Assembly: GCF_033097485.1 (NCBI RefSeq)
Contig: NZ_AP028634.1
Span: forward strand, 248,001-312,000
Reading direction: 5' to 3'
Length of the DNA stretch: 64,000 nt
Source of the DNA: Pyrofollis japonicus
Lineage (GTDB): Archaea; Thermoproteota; Thermoprotei_A; Sulfolobales; Pyrodictiaceae
The notes under the pieces were generated by a model. It was not told the origin of the DNA. It did no database searches and saw only the letters and a program-made list of their open reading frames with translations. A program made the translations under genes and the position numbers. Below are positions 1-9,163 of this stretch, one piece after another (position 1 is the first letter of the stretch; the number at the start of each line of letters is the position of its first letter).

Positions 1-110
1 ACCCGTAACCAGGATGAGCTAAGGCCGCTTCGAGGAGAGCCTTAACGAGTATTTGCTCGCTGCGAAAAGTAGCAGCGTCAGCCAACCCGGCTTACGCCAT
101 CAGCGCCTCA
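1..110 (+). ncRNA. rnpB: possible 3' end of archaeal RNase P RNA (partial)
   Basis: This stretch has no convincing ORF but has several short hairpins (TAAGGC/GCCTTA at about 20-45, GCTGC/GCAGC at about 60-77). It also holds AACCCGGCTTAC at about 84-95, which matches the conserved CR-V segment (3' strand of helix P4) near the 3' end of RNase P RNAs. A GGATGA at 12-17 is in the place where the J/P2 region often has GAUGA. The rest of the RNA would lie upstream of the window. The AGAA normally preceding the CGGCUUA core is not exact and the spacing to GGATGA is longer than in textbook RNAs, so this is tentative. Confidence 0.38.
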
Positions 111-329
111 CTGGGCGCCTCGGTCCGGGGTTCGCTTCCGGCGCGTTCATCACTTCACTAGTAGTCTTTGGTCTCCACACGCCTCTTATAAGGATGCCCG
201 AGGCAGGGGCTTAGGCATATTACTTCCGCGATAAGGGATTGCTTACGTGGTTCAAGCTGTAAGAACTATTTTTCTAGCCGTGCCTTTGCACTCTATCACG
301 CGAGAGAGGTATAGCGGGGGATATACGTT
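111..329 (+). promoter_or_regulatory. intergenic region and promoter upstream of the BMP-type binding protein
   Basis: No ORF of note. A TATA-like CTTATAAGG occurs near 184-192. The ATG at 330 is preceded by a purine-rich GGGGGAT with about 7 nt spacing, which supports that start. A GC-rich hairpin near 124-141 loosely resembles a tRNA T-arm but lacks the expected loop A and has no tRNA body. Confidence 0.4.
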
Positions 330-1697
330 ATGAATAAGACTGCTATTATAAGCGCAATTATCCTCATCATTATTATCGCAGGCGTGGCTGTGTACTATGC
401 CTCAAAGGGCGGCGGCAAGACAACCACTACGAGTACACCAAGTGTGTCGGCCACCGCCTCTCCCACGGCAACCGGCGCAACTAGCACACCCCAGACCAGC
501 AGCCCAGCCTCCACTACCGCCCCGGCCACAACTACTGCCGCAGGTGAGCGTAACGAGGTCTGTGTCGTATACGATATCGGTGGTAGAGGAGACCTAAGCT
601 TCAACGACATGGCGTACCTGGGTGCAAGCAAGGCGGCTAAGGACTTCGGCCTCAAGCTGAAAGAGGTTCAGAGTACAAGCGAGTCAGACTATCTCCCCAA
701 TCTGAGGACGCTGGCGAAGAGCAAGAAGTGTGCAGTTATAGTCGCGGTGGGCTTCCTCATGACTGACGCCGTTAAGAAGGTTGCCGACGAGTACCCTGAC
801 CAGCTATTCGCTATAATAGACGGCTACATCCCGGACAAGCCTAACGTTCTAAGCGTGTTGTTCAAGGAGCATGAAGGCAGCGCCATAGTCGGCGCCCTGG
901 CCGGCATGGTGGCGCATCATTACAAGTGCAAGGCTGTAGGCGTAGTGCTTGGAATGGAGATACCGGTTCTCTACAAGTTCGAGGCCGGCTACTACTGGGG
1001 CATAAGGTATGGAGAGAAGATATACGAACAACACACTGGCGAGAAGGTTCAGCCACTAAGAATACTCTACACGTATACAGGTGCCTTCAACGACCCAGCA
1101 CGCGGCAAGACCGCTACTGAGGCACAGCTAGCTAACGGCGCCTGCATCGTCTACAACGTTGCTGGCGCGACCGGCCTAGGCATCTTCGAGGCAGTAGAGG
1201 AGGCTGCGAAGAAGCAGGGCAGGGACATGGGCCCGCCATTCGCGATAGGCGTTGACAGCGACCAGGACTGGATCAAGCCAGGCTTCATAATCGCGAGCAT
1301 GATGAAGAGGGTTGACGTTGGTGTATATACTGCTGTGAAGAGGGCCCTAGACTACTATGCAGGCAAGGTGACAAAGTACGGCGGTATACTCGAGCTAGGC
1401 CTCGCCGAAGGCGGCGTCGGGATGAGCCGCCTAGAGGACCTAGAAACCTTCCTAGAGATCGGTGTACAGGCTGGAAAGATAAAGCCAGAGCAGAAGCAAG
1501 AGATCTACGAGAAGGTCAAGAAGATGAGAGAGCAAATACCGCAGTGGATCTGGGACGAGGCCTACAAGCTACAAGACACGCTTAAGACGAACAAGGACCT
1601 AGAGGTCTATGGCGTGAAGTTCAGCGACATAGAGAAGATGATACCGCTAGACAGCAAAGAGATAGCGAAGCTCAGAGAGATCTTCAAGGTAGGATAA
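330..1697 (+). CDS. BMP/PnrA-family ABC transporter substrate-binding protein
   Basis: Extracytoplasmic binding protein that captures a nucleoside-like solute for the ATPase and permeases just downstream. Residues 1-25 form a lysine-led hydrophobic membrane anchor, followed by a Thr/Ser/Pro/Ala-rich linker to about residue 70, a design common in archaeal binding proteins. The mature domain shows the BMP pattern: VVYDIGGRGDLSFND after the linker, then a central segment with VGALAGM and VGVVLGMEIP, and GVDSDQD near residue 307. At 455 aa it is longer than bacterial BMP proteins because of the linker and a charged helical C-terminal extension. It is first in a four-gene importer set. Family is clear; nucleoside specificity is inferred from the RbsA-type ATPase and permease partners. 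Confidence 0.88.
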   Translation: MNKTAIISAIILIIIIAGVAVYYASKGGGKTTTTSTPSVSATASPTATGATSTPQTSSPASTTAPATTTAAGERNEVCVVYDIGGRGDLSFNDMAYLGASKAAKDFGLKLKEVQSTSESDYLPNLRTLAKSKKCAVIVAVGFLMTDAVKKVADEYPDQLFAIIDGYIPDKPNVLSVLFKEHEGSAIVGALAGMVAHHYKCKAVGVVLGMEIPVLYKFEAGYYWGIRYGEKIYEQHTGEKVQPLRILYTYTGAFNDPARGKTATEAQLANGACIVYNVAGATGLGIFEAVEEAAKKQGRDMGPPFAIGVDSDQDWIKPGFIIASMMKRVDVGVYTAVKRALDYYAGKVTKYGGILELGLAEGGVGMSRLEDLETFLEIGVQAGKIKPEQKQEIYEKVKKMREQIPQWIWDEAYKLQDTLKTNKDLEVYGVKFSDIEKMIPLDSKEIAKLREIFKVG

Positions 1698-1738
1698 GGC
1701 CTCTTCTAGTCCATACCGAGGAATCGGGTTACCAAGCA

Positions 1739-1746
1739 CTTTTTTA
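1739..1746 (+). terminator. poly-T stretch after binding protein gene
   Basis: A run of six T residues (1740-1745) lies 42 nt after the stop codon and before the ATPase gene. It is a typical archaeal U-tract and could give partial termination, so that the binding protein is made in excess over the transporter subunits. No strong stem precedes it. Confidence 0.4.
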
Positions 1747-1801
1747 CCTAATAGCTCATTTTCCTTATTTTGGCACTTATCACCGACAGGTTGCGAGGGC
1801 C

Positions 1802-3325
1802 TTGGAGGACGCCAAGAACCCTATAGTGCTTATGAAGAGTATTGTCAAGATTTACCCAGATGGTACTGTCGCGCTCCGAGGCGTAGACCTAGCCATATAT
1901 CACGGGGAGATTCTCGGCCTCCTAGGCGAGAACGGTGCAGGAAAGACAACGCTGATGAAGATTCTCTCCGGGTTTCTTCGCCCCACTCGTGGAGAAATAT
2001 ATCTACGGGGGCGGAAGGTCTCATTTCATTCCGCGGCCGATGCCCTCAGCAAGGGTATCGGGATGGTGCACCAGCACCTAGCACTTGTACCTGTCTTTAC
2101 TGGGTATGAGAACATAGTTCTCGGGCTCAAGATCAAGGGGGATGCGCGGCGGGAGATTGAGAAGCTCATGGAGGAGACAGGGCTCCGTGTCCGCCTCGAT
2201 GTGCCGGTTGAGCAGCTGTCTTTCGGCGAGAGGCAAAGGATAGAGATACTTCGTATGCTTCTCCGTAGAGTCGATATATTGATCCTCGACGAGCCCACGA
2301 CTAACCTCACACCGCTCGAGACCAAGGTCTTGTTCCAGGCGTTGAGGAGGCTCCGGAATAGCGGGAAATCAGTGATATTCATTACCCATAAGCTTAGAGA
2401 GGTCTTGGAGATAGCTGACCGCATAGTAGTCATGAGGAGGGGGAGGGTTGTAGGCGAGGTTCCACGAGAGAAGGCAGAGCCTCGCATGCTTGCCCGGATG
2501 ATGGTTGGCAAAGAGGTTTTCCTACGTATTGAGAAGCCTCCGGCCAAGCCGGGTAAGCCAGTACTAAGGGTCGTTGACCTATGGGTGAGAAGTGATACTG
2601 GCGCGTGGGCCGTGAAGGGTGTGAGCTTCGAGGTGAGGATGGGCGAAATCTTCGGCATCGCCGGGGTCGAGGGCAATGGACAGGCCGAGCTAGTGCAAGC
2701 CATCACGGGGCTGAGGAGGGTTGAGAAGGGCAAAGTATTCTTAATGAATGTTGACGTCACTAACAAGGAGCCTGGCGAGCTGTACAAGCTAGGAGTAGCC
2801 CATATACCCGAGGATAGGCGTGCAATGGGCCTCGTCCTCGACATGAGTGTTGCGGAGAACAGTGTGCTCGGGATGCATCGCTGGGAGCAGTTCCGCGGCA
2901 AAGCTGGCGCAATAAGGTGGAGGAGCGTCTACGACCATGCAAGGAAGATTATTGAGGAGTACGAGGTTGTAGCCCCGAGCCTGCGCAGCCCCGTGCGCTA
3001 TCTTAGCGGTGGTAACCAGCAGAAGCTGCTGGCTGGAAGAGAGCTTTCCAAGAACCCGCGGCTAATAGTCGCTGCCCAGCCAACGAGAGGCTTGGACGTA
3101 GCTGCCACCGAGTATATCCGTAAGCTGCTCGTTGACTTGCGCACGAAGGGGCACGCTGTCCTACTAGTCTCCGCTGATACCGATGAGGTTCTACAGCTCA
3201 GCGACCGGGTGGCAGTAATGTATGATGGACGTTTCACTGCTGTAACACGCCCCGAGGAGCTCACAGAGGAGAAGCTCGGCCTCCTAATGGGCGGTATGGA
3301 GGTAAAGGGTCTTGGCTCAAGCTGA
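1802..3325 (+). CDS. double-domain ABC transporter ATPase, nucleoside/BMP type
   Basis: Energises the importer encoded by the flanking genes. It contains two fused ABC domains, as in RbsA/YufO/BmpB ATPases. The N-terminal half has Walker A GENGAGKTT, a signature-like LSFGERQRIE and Walker B ILILDEPTTNL. The C-terminal half has a degenerate Walker A (GVEGNGQAE), a good signature LSGGNQQK and AAQPTRGLD. An intact first site and degenerate second site are normal for this family. The TTG start at 1802 is the upstream choice; an ATG about 30 nt later is possible. It overlaps the next permease gene by 14 nt, which suggests translational coupling. Confidence 0.92.
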   Translation: MEDAKNPIVLMKSIVKIYPDGTVALRGVDLAIYHGEILGLLGENGAGKTTLMKILSGFLRPTRGEIYLRGRKVSFHSAADALSKGIGMVHQHLALVPVFTGYENIVLGLKIKGDARREIEKLMEETGLRVRLDVPVEQLSFGERQRIEILRMLLRRVDILILDEPTTNLTPLETKVLFQALRRLRNSGKSVIFITHKLREVLEIADRIVVMRRGRVVGEVPREKAEPRMLARMMVGKEVFLRIEKPPAKPGKPVLRVVDLWVRSDTGAWAVKGVSFEVRMGEIFGIAGVEGNGQAELVQAITGLRRVEKGKVFLMNVDVTNKEPGELYKLGVAHIPEDRRAMGLVLDMSVAENSVLGMHRWEQFRGKAGAIRWRSVYDHARKIIEEYEVVAPSLRSPVRYLSGGNQQKLLAGRELSKNPRLIVAAQPTRGLDVAATEYIRKLLVDLRTKGHAVLLVSADTDEVLQLSDRVAVMYDGRFTAVTRPEELTEEKLGLLMGGMEVKGLGSS

Positions 3326-4442
3326 AAGGCTGGAGGTTTCTCGGACAAGGCTCCCTGAATGGCTCGTGGAGGGCCTCCTTAGGCTAGGAGAGAGCGTTAT
3401 CGCGCTACTCGTAGGCCTCTTGGTAGGAGCAATCATTATGTATCTCAGCGGCTACGATGCTGTAGAGGCATATAAGAGCCTCTTCGGCATGAGCCTCTTC
3501 GATAGCTACGGGCTTACGGGGACTCTCAGCTTCACGGCGCCAATAATGCTAACGGGTATAACTTTTGCCGTCGGCGTTAGGGCCGGTCTCTTCAACATAG
3601 GAGCCGAGGGCCAACTCTACATGGGCGCTCTCGGCGCCGTACTTGTCGCCTGGCTTGCTACCTATAAGATCCGATTGCTGGATAGTGTCTTAGGTACCCT
3701 CTTCGCCTATACTATAGGGGTTGTACTTGCACTTGTCTGGGCCTACATAGCTGGCATATTGAAGGTTAAGAGAGGAGTTCACGAAGTTGTATCAACAATA
3801 ATGCTGAACTGGATAGCGTTTTGGATAGTCGAGTACTTCCGCGTCTACGTCGTCTATAACCCAGAGGACCCCTCCAAGACGATAAGTGTCCCCACGCATG
3901 CGAGGCTTCCACTACTAGTCCCAGATACGGAGCTCTCAGCGACAATAATAGTATCAATACTGTTCTCGTTATTCGTCTACTACTTGCTATGGTACACTGT
4001 TACCGGCTACGAGCTCCGAGCCGCCGGGCTTAACCCGTTGGCTGCCCGCTACGCCGGCATAAAGACCGAGAAGGCCATAATGATCTCGTTCCTTGTAGGC
4101 GGAATAGCATCAGGCCTAGCTGGCGCCGGCGAGGTCCTGGGGAGGCCGCCTCACTACGCTATTACGACTGGGCTGAGCAACCTCTACGGCCTAGGATTCG
4201 ACGGCATAACGGTCGCACTGATAGGGGCCAATCACCCTATCGGGATAATATTCGCAGCAATTCTTGTCGGTGCACTCAAGTCCGGTGCACGCTACATGCA
4301 AATCTATGCAGGAGTTCCGCTCGAAATGGTGAGAGTCGTTGAAGGCGTCATCATAGTCGCCCTAGCCGTTCCCGGAACCCTCCGCATGCTCCGCGAATAC
4401 CTACGCAGGAGGAGAGAGCTAGCCGAGCTACAAAAGGGGTGA
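3312..4442 (+). CDS. ABC transporter permease, nucleoside type (YufP-like)
   Basis: Membrane subunit of the BMP-linked importer. The 376-aa protein has about eight to ten hydrophobic segments, with the family motif FNIGAEGQL near residue 95 and a glycine-rich GIASGLAGAGEVLG near residue 260, the cytoplasmic loop expected to contact the ATPase. The C-terminus is a short basic tail. The gene starts within the end of the ATPase gene and is followed after 4 nt by the second permease, so the two subunits are likely translated together as a heterodimer. Confidence 0.9.
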   Translation: MAQAERLEVSRTRLPEWLVEGLLRLGESVIALLVGLLVGAIIMYLSGYDAVEAYKSLFGMSLFDSYGLTGTLSFTAPIMLTGITFAVGVRAGLFNIGAEGQLYMGALGAVLVAWLATYKIRLLDSVLGTLFAYTIGVVLALVWAYIAGILKVKRGVHEVVSTIMLNWIAFWIVEYFRVYVVYNPEDPSKTISVPTHARLPLLVPDTELSATIIVSILFSLFVYYLLWYTVTGYELRAAGLNPLAARYAGIKTEKAIMISFLVGGIASGLAGAGEVLGRPPHYAITTGLSNLYGLGFDGITVALIGANHPIGIIFAAILVGALKSGARYMQIYAGVPLEMVRVVEGVIIVALAVPGTLRMLREYLRRRRELAELQKG

Positions 4443-4446
4443 AACC

Positions 4447-5349
4447 ATGGATGCACACACTGCTTGGCTCTTCACACTAAGCACCCTCGACGCGATGACC
4501 CCCATACTCTTGACCGCGCTAGGCGAAATACTGGCTGAGAGAGCCGGCATAGTCAACATCGGCCTCGAAGGCATAATAATGCTCGGCGCAATGGTAGGAG
4601 TCATGGCGGCTGAGGCCGTCCATAATCCGCTCAGCCCGCTTATAGGGCTCCTAGCAGGCCTAGGAATAGGAGCGGCGATAGGACTACTCCACGCAGCGCT
4701 AACAGCGTACCTTAAGGGCGACCACATAATACCGGGCGTCGGTATCAACACGTTAGCCCTGGGACTAGTGCCGTTCATGCTCATAGTCTATTGGCACAGC
4801 GCTGGCCAGCACCAGGTATACAATTATGCACGCGTTCCGAGGATTGGCGGCATAAGCCCTGTAACAATCTTCGCGCTGATCCTGGCCCCCATCATGTGGT
4901 ACATATTGTTTAGGACAAGCATCGGCCTCACCATTAGAAGTGTCGGCGAGAACCCCGAAGCAGCAGACACTGTTGGAATACACGTTGAAAGAGTACAAGC
5001 CATTGCAACAATCATAGGAGCTTCCCTTGCAGGCCTCGCGGGTGCATTCATGAGCCTTGACTGGCTGTCAACGCTTACCAAGGAGATAGCGGCTGGAAGA
5101 GGCTTCATAGCCCTAGCCTTAGTAGTTTTCAGCGACTGGAACCCGCTAAGAGCACTAGGAGGAGCCGCGCTCTTCGGCTTCTTCGACGTGCTACGAGAAT
5201 GGGTCAAGATAATGCCCTCCGTGAAGGCAGTTGTACCCGACACACTGCTCAACACAATCCCCTACATAGTCACGCTGGCAGCTGTTGCAGGAGTCCTAGG
5301 CAGGGTAAGACCACCGCGACACGTAGGCCAGCCCTATAAGAGGGAATAA
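4447..5349 (+). CDS. ABC transporter permease, nucleoside type (YufQ-like)
   Basis: Second membrane subunit of the importer. It carries the paralogous motif VNIGLEGIIMLGA near residue 37 and a C-terminal ATPase-contact region AGRGFIALALVVFSDWNP, both typical of the YufQ/RbsC-like permeases. The 300-aa length is normal for the shorter partner of the pair. ATG 4447 lies 4 nt after the preceding stop codon. It is the last gene of the operon and is followed by a hairpin plus T-tract. Confidence 0.9.
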   Translation: MDAHTAWLFTLSTLDAMTPILLTALGEILAERAGIVNIGLEGIIMLGAMVGVMAAEAVHNPLSPLIGLLAGLGIGAAIGLLHAALTAYLKGDHIIPGVGINTLALGLVPFMLIVYWHSAGQHQVYNYARVPRIGGISPVTIFALILAPIMWYILFRTSIGLTIRSVGENPEAADTVGIHVERVQAIATIIGASLAGLAGAFMSLDWLSTLTKEIAAGRGFIALALVVFSDWNPLRALGGAALFGFFDVLREWVKIMPSVKAVVPDTLLNTIPYIVTLAAVAGVLGRVRPPRHVGQPYKRE

Positions 5350-5364
5350 GGATCCAAGACACAC

Positions 5365-5388
5365 AGCGCTCTTTTCTAAGCGCTTTTT
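5365..5388 (+). terminator. hairpin plus T-tract terminator
   Basis: Two copies of AGCGCT (5365-5370 and 5379-5384) can pair as a stem with a short T/C-rich loop, and a run of five T residues follows directly. This looks like an intrinsic-type terminator and marks the end of the nucleoside importer operon. Confidence 0.65.
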
Positions 5389-5399
5389 GTTAACCATAA

Positions 5400-6269
5400 A
5401 TGGTTCTTACGTCTATTTTTCCTCCTAGCCAGCACCTAGAGCCAGAGAGGGATAGCGGCTTGGCCGAGGAGTGCTGCGTCGACACAGTCTGTGAAGGTTG
5501 CCCCGTGCTGCTCTACATAGATGAGCGTAGACGCTTCATATTCCGTGTCCGCAGGGGCGGCACCACTGGCAGCGATCGCGGAGTACTTCGCCATGACGAC
5601 GTAATAGGGCTCCGATACGGGTCGTGGGTCAAGCTCAGCAGCGGCATCAAGGCGCTCGTCATGAGGCCAAGGCTTGTCGATTACATGGAGCGAGGGCTAA
5701 GGAGGAAGACCCAAGTAATATACCCCAAGGATCACGGCTTCATCGCCATGCTCTTAGACCTTAAGCCGGGCATGAGGATTCTCGAGATAGGCGTTGGAAG
5801 CGGCTTTACGACTGCTTTCCTAGCACAGATTGTTGGAGAGCAAGGACACGTCTATGGCTATGAAAAGCGTAGAGACAACTTAGAGATAGCTAAGAAGAAT
5901 CTTGAGAAACTAGGACTCTTGGAAAGGGTTACGCTCAAGCATCGTGACGCGAGAGAAGGCATTGATGAGAAGAACATAGACGCGGCTGTTATCGACATGC
6001 CTGACCCCTGGGCTGTTCTTAGACACCTTCACGAGGCTCTGAGGCCGAGTGCGGGGGTAGTGTTCTTCCTCCCTGCCGCTAATCAGGTTCAGCGCCTCCT
6101 CCTAAGCATGAGGCTTCGTGGTGGATGGGGCAATATAGGCGTGTATGAGGTGCTTGTCCGGAGCTATGAGCCATTCGGGGACGCGTTTCGACCACAAACA
6201 ACTATGATCGCGCATACAGGTTATCTCGTGCACGCTGTGCGCGTAGAGCCTATGGACCAGTATCGCTAA
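5400..6269 (+). CDS. trmI: tRNA (adenine-N1-)-methyltransferase TrmI
   Basis: SAM-dependent enzyme that makes m1A at position 58 (in archaea also 57) of tRNA, a thermostabilising modification. It has the small N-terminal domain with GVLRHDDVIG, the TrmI signature TQVIYPKD, the SAM-binding motif EIGVGSGFTT and the catalytic-loop motif DMPDPW. The family is normally about 250 aa; this ORF is 289 aa because of a 35-residue N-terminal stretch with four cysteines (CC, C, C between about residues 25 and 38). A TTG at 5460 would remove part of this and give a more typical length. The gene stands alone after a terminator. Confidence 0.9.
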   Translation: MVLTSIFPPSQHLEPERDSGLAEECCVDTVCEGCPVLLYIDERRRFIFRVRRGGTTGSDRGVLRHDDVIGLRYGSWVKLSSGIKALVMRPRLVDYMERGLRRKTQVIYPKDHGFIAMLLDLKPGMRILEIGVGSGFTTAFLAQIVGEQGHVYGYEKRRDNLEIAKKNLEKLGLLERVTLKHRDAREGIDEKNIDAAVIDMPDPWAVLRHLHEALRPSAGVVFFLPAANQVQRLLLSMRLRGGWGNIGVYEVLVRSYEPFGDAFRPQTTMIAHTGYLVHAVRVEPMDQYR

Positions 6270-6391
6270 TCTATTAGCCTATAGTATAAACAATACATTG
6301 ACATAAATTATCCCTATAGTGCTATTTCTAGACCCCTATTGTACTATTATTGCTATTCACTGAGATTACCCTATTTGCGACGCCATGGAGT

Positions 6392-6404
6392 AATATTTTA
6401 ATAG
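6392..6404 (+). promoter_or_regulatory. TATA box of the sugar ABC importer operon
   Basis: AATATTTTAATAG fits an archaeal TATA element and places a start site near 6420-6425, about 55 nt before the ATG at 6478. The leader then contains a palindrome and the ribosome binding site GAGAGGTGAG. Confidence 0.5.
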
Positions 6405-6435
6405 AAGCGGCCTTCACTATACTTCTAAGTGGATT

Positions 6436-6449
6436 TAGAACCGGTTCTA
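6436..6449. promoter_or_regulatory. 14-bp perfect palindrome, candidate operator
   Basis: TAGAACCGGTTCTA is a perfect inverted repeat located between the inferred TATA box and the ribosome binding site of the sugar importer operon. A repressor bound here would block transcription just after the start site. The cognate regulator is not identified in the window. Confidence 0.45.
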
Positions 6450-6477
6450 GAGCCTTATGTAGAGAGGTGAGAAAGGC

Positions 6478-8199
6478 ATGGCTTCTCGCACCGCGTGGAT
6501 AGTTGCAACCATAGTCATTATATTAATCATCGCGGGCGCCGCATGGTACTATGCCGCAAAGGGCGGAAAAGGTACACAGACAACTACAGCAACTTCTAGC
6601 CCGGCGCCGAGCACAACAGCACCGCAGACAACATCTACTCCAACAACGTCGGCTGCCCCGGCCAAGCCGGAGCTTACTGGCAACATCGAGAAGGACATTG
6701 TCTCTATAGCAAAGTACCTTGCTGCCCAAGGAATCCACCAGGTAGAGTTCAGAGTCGCCAGCGCGGGTGACCCCAACAGCGTTATGAGAGTATATGCTAT
6801 CAGTGAGGCCGCCTACCGGCTCAACAAGATCGTTGAGAGCAAGGGCATCGACTTCAAGATAGTGATTAAGACGGAGTTTAGGAGAGGCGGCGGCGACAAG
6901 CTTGCACAGGACTTCGAGACAGGGTTCCAGGCCAACAAGAACCCAGACATCATGGCCAACAGCTACAAGTGGATAGCGAGATTCGCTGAGGAGGGCTACA
7001 TACTCGACATAACGCCCTACGTTGAAAAGTACAGCGAGTTCATCAAGGACTTCTATCCGAGCCTACTCAACGCTGTCAAGTGGAAGGGCAAGTACTATGG
7101 CCTCCCACAGGACACGGAGGCAAGACCTCTCTACTGGCGCACCGATGTAGCACAGTGCATTAAGGAGAAGACCGGTGAGGACATACTCGCCAACCTCTAC
7201 GATAAGGTGAAGAGCGGAGAAGTCACTTGGCACGAAGTATACAAGTACGCCAAGCTAGCTGTCGAGAACAAGTGTTCGCAGTGGGGCGTACTACACAGAA
7301 AGGGTAGTGCACACCCAGACCTCATACAGTTCATATTCGCATTCGGCGGCCAGCTAGAGGACCCTGCTACGGGCAAGCTAGTAGTAGACGTTCCTGCTGT
7401 GTATAAGTGGCTCTACGTTGAGTGGAAGATGGCCAGAGACGGCCTAATCCCGAAGGACATGATGAGCTGGGACTGGGCTAAGCAAATACACCCAGCAGTA
7501 GTCTGTGGTAAGACTCTCATCTGGATAGGTGGTACCTGGCACTGGACAGAGTGGCAGACAAAGCCATACTGTAACGGCAGGCCCCTGACCGCCGAGGAGG
7601 TAAAGAGGTACTTCTACTACACCTTGTTCCCGGCAGGTGATCATGGAGACAAGCCGGTGACGCTCAGTCAGCCATTCGTATGGATGATAGCGAGCAATGC
7701 TGGAAAGGACAACAAGGACTACGCTAAATACAAGGATGTATACCACATGATAGCGTTCCTGCTAATAGTGAAAGCTAGCGACCCAGACCTAGTAGCGATA
7801 CACAGCATTATCAGCGCACACCTACCAGTAACCAAGAAGGCAGCAGAGCTAATCAACGACAAGGCATGGGTACAGAAGCTAGCCAACCTAGAGATAGAGC
7901 TAAGCCCCGAGGTAAAGAACGCCATAGCCGACATAGTGAAGAAGACTGTTAACGACATAAACGTTGAGTTCCTTGCCAATGCTAGCAAGCTACTAGAATA
8001 CACAAAGCTAACACCAATGCACCCACTATACCCGAAGCTAGCCGACATCTTCCGCGACGCAGTAGACAAGGTGCTCCGTGGCGAGATGACGCCAGACAAG
8101 GCAGTCGAGTACATCATCAGCAAGGTTAAAGCCGACCCCGAGCTAAGCAAGGCAACAGAGATCAAGGGCGAGATACCGACGAACTGGCAATACCCTTAG
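6478..8199 (+). CDS. extracellular solute-binding protein, sugar-type ABC importer
   Basis: Membrane-anchored binding protein for the MalFGK-like transporter that follows. Residues 1-24 are a hydrophobic anchor and residues 30-62 a Thr/Ser/Pro linker. The mature part resembles family-1 binding proteins (COG1653): PDIMANSYKWIARFAEEGYILDITPYVEK near residues 159-187 and a hinge-like GLPQDTEARPLYWRTD near residue 209. At 573 aa it is long for the family, with a helical C-terminal region. ATG 6478 follows GAGAGGTGAG with good spacing. The substrate is not readable from sequence; sugar is inferred from permease and ATPase types. Confidence 0.82.
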   Translation: MASRTAWIVATIVIILIIAGAAWYYAAKGGKGTQTTTATSSPAPSTTAPQTTSTPTTSAAPAKPELTGNIEKDIVSIAKYLAAQGIHQVEFRVASAGDPNSVMRVYAISEAAYRLNKIVESKGIDFKIVIKTEFRRGGGDKLAQDFETGFQANKNPDIMANSYKWIARFAEEGYILDITPYVEKYSEFIKDFYPSLLNAVKWKGKYYGLPQDTEARPLYWRTDVAQCIKEKTGEDILANLYDKVKSGEVTWHEVYKYAKLAVENKCSQWGVLHRKGSAHPDLIQFIFAFGGQLEDPATGKLVVDVPAVYKWLYVEWKMARDGLIPKDMMSWDWAKQIHPAVVCGKTLIWIGGTWHWTEWQTKPYCNGRPLTAEEVKRYFYYTLFPAGDHGDKPVTLSQPFVWMIASNAGKDNKDYAKYKDVYHMIAFLLIVKASDPDLVAIHSIISAHLPVTKKAAELINDKAWVQKLANLEIELSPEVKNAIADIVKKTVNDINVEFLANASKLLEYTKLTPMHPLYPKLADIFRDAVDKVLRGEMTPDKAVEYIISKVKADPELSKATEIKGEIPTNWQYP

Positions 8200-8221
8200 C
8201 CCTAGATAGGAGGGCTACATA

Positions 8222-9163
8222 ATGGCGGACAGCGAGAGGATTAAGCAAATACTGTTTTTCCTCTCCCCGGCCCTAGCTCTCGTCGTAGTCTTCTACATAA
8301 TACCTCTCATCCTTGCAGTATATCTTGGTTTCACTCCTCTCCGCGACTGGAATCTGAAAGCCTATATGGGCAAATTTACTACCCAGAGCTACGAGTACTT
8401 ATTTTACCTCGTGACGCACGACCCCGACGTAAGCAAAGTCGTCAAAACCACGATAGTATTTACCTCGGCCACGCTCATCGTAAACGTGCTCGGAGGCCTC
8501 CTCTTAGCACTAGCAGCGTTCTTCATGGAGGAATCGGTCTCGCTCACGTATCGCAGCCTGTGGCTTCTCCCAAGGCTTACACCAGTTGCCGTATACTCGC
8601 TCCTATGGTACTACTTCTTCCTAGGGAGCGGTGAGGGGACGCTTAACAGCCTCCTCCTACGCCTAGGCCTAATAGACCACCCGATCGCATGGGGTACTGA
8701 TCCCTCCCTTCAGCCAGCCGGTACGTGGCTCATACTCATAGTTGTGAACGGTTTTGTCGGCGTCAGCTTCGGGATGATAATCTTCTATAGTGCCTTGAAG
8801 AGCATACCGCGCGAACAGATAATAGCGGCAAGGATTGATGGGGCAAACACGTTTCAGCTTATTCGGCGCATACTGCTACCACAAATAAGGTGGCACCTCG
8901 TATACGTTACTATCTGGCAGCTACTCAGCCTACTAACGACGTTCGCACACATCTTTTTGCTGACAGAGTGGGGTGTGGTAGACCGCTGGTGGGGTACAAC
9001 CTGGGCGCTCTACGTCTTTAACGAGGCCTTTAGCGCCGGGGAGCAAGGCGTCGCAGCGGCTGCTGCAACGATACTAGTGGCGATAGGAGCTGTGCTCGGC
9101 CTCCTCTCGCTGAGGCTGCTTGGGTTCAAGAAGATGATGCAGGAGCCGCGGGGTGAGATATGA
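8222..9163 (+). CDS. sugar-type ABC transporter permease, MalF-like
   Basis: Inner-membrane channel subunit. The 313-aa protein has about six transmembrane helices starting with the segment near residues 12-34, and the ATPase-docking EAA loop near residues 199-215 (EQIIAARIDGANTFQLIRRI). Such proteins pair with a MalG-type subunit, here encoded next with a 4-nt overlap. The start is preceded by AGGAGGG, a strong ribosome binding site. Confidence 0.88.
   Translation: MADSERIKQILFFLSPALALVVVFYIIPLILAVYLGFTPLRDWNLKAYMGKFTTQSYEYLFYLVTHDPDVSKVVKTTIVFTSATLIVNVLGGLLLALAAFFMEESVSLTYRSLWLLPRLTPVAVYSLLWYYFFLGSGEGTLNSLLLRLGLIDHPIAWGTDPSLQPAGTWLILIVVNGFVGVSFGMIIFYSALKSIPREQIIAARIDGANTFQLIRRILLPQIRWHLVYVTIWQLLSLLTTFAHIFLLTEWGVVDRWWGTTWALYVFNEAFSAGEQGVAAAAATILVAIGAVLGLLSLRLLGFKKMMQEPRGEI

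Noticed and set aside
124-141. GC-rich hairpin resembling a tRNA T-arm
   Set aside because: The conserved loop adenine is missing and no D-arm, anticodon arm or acceptor stem can be built around it.
2026-2901. 291-codon open frame on the minus strand
   Set aside because: Fully antisense to the ABC ATPase gene, which has complete family motifs; the antisense translation is Ser/Arg-rich without domains.
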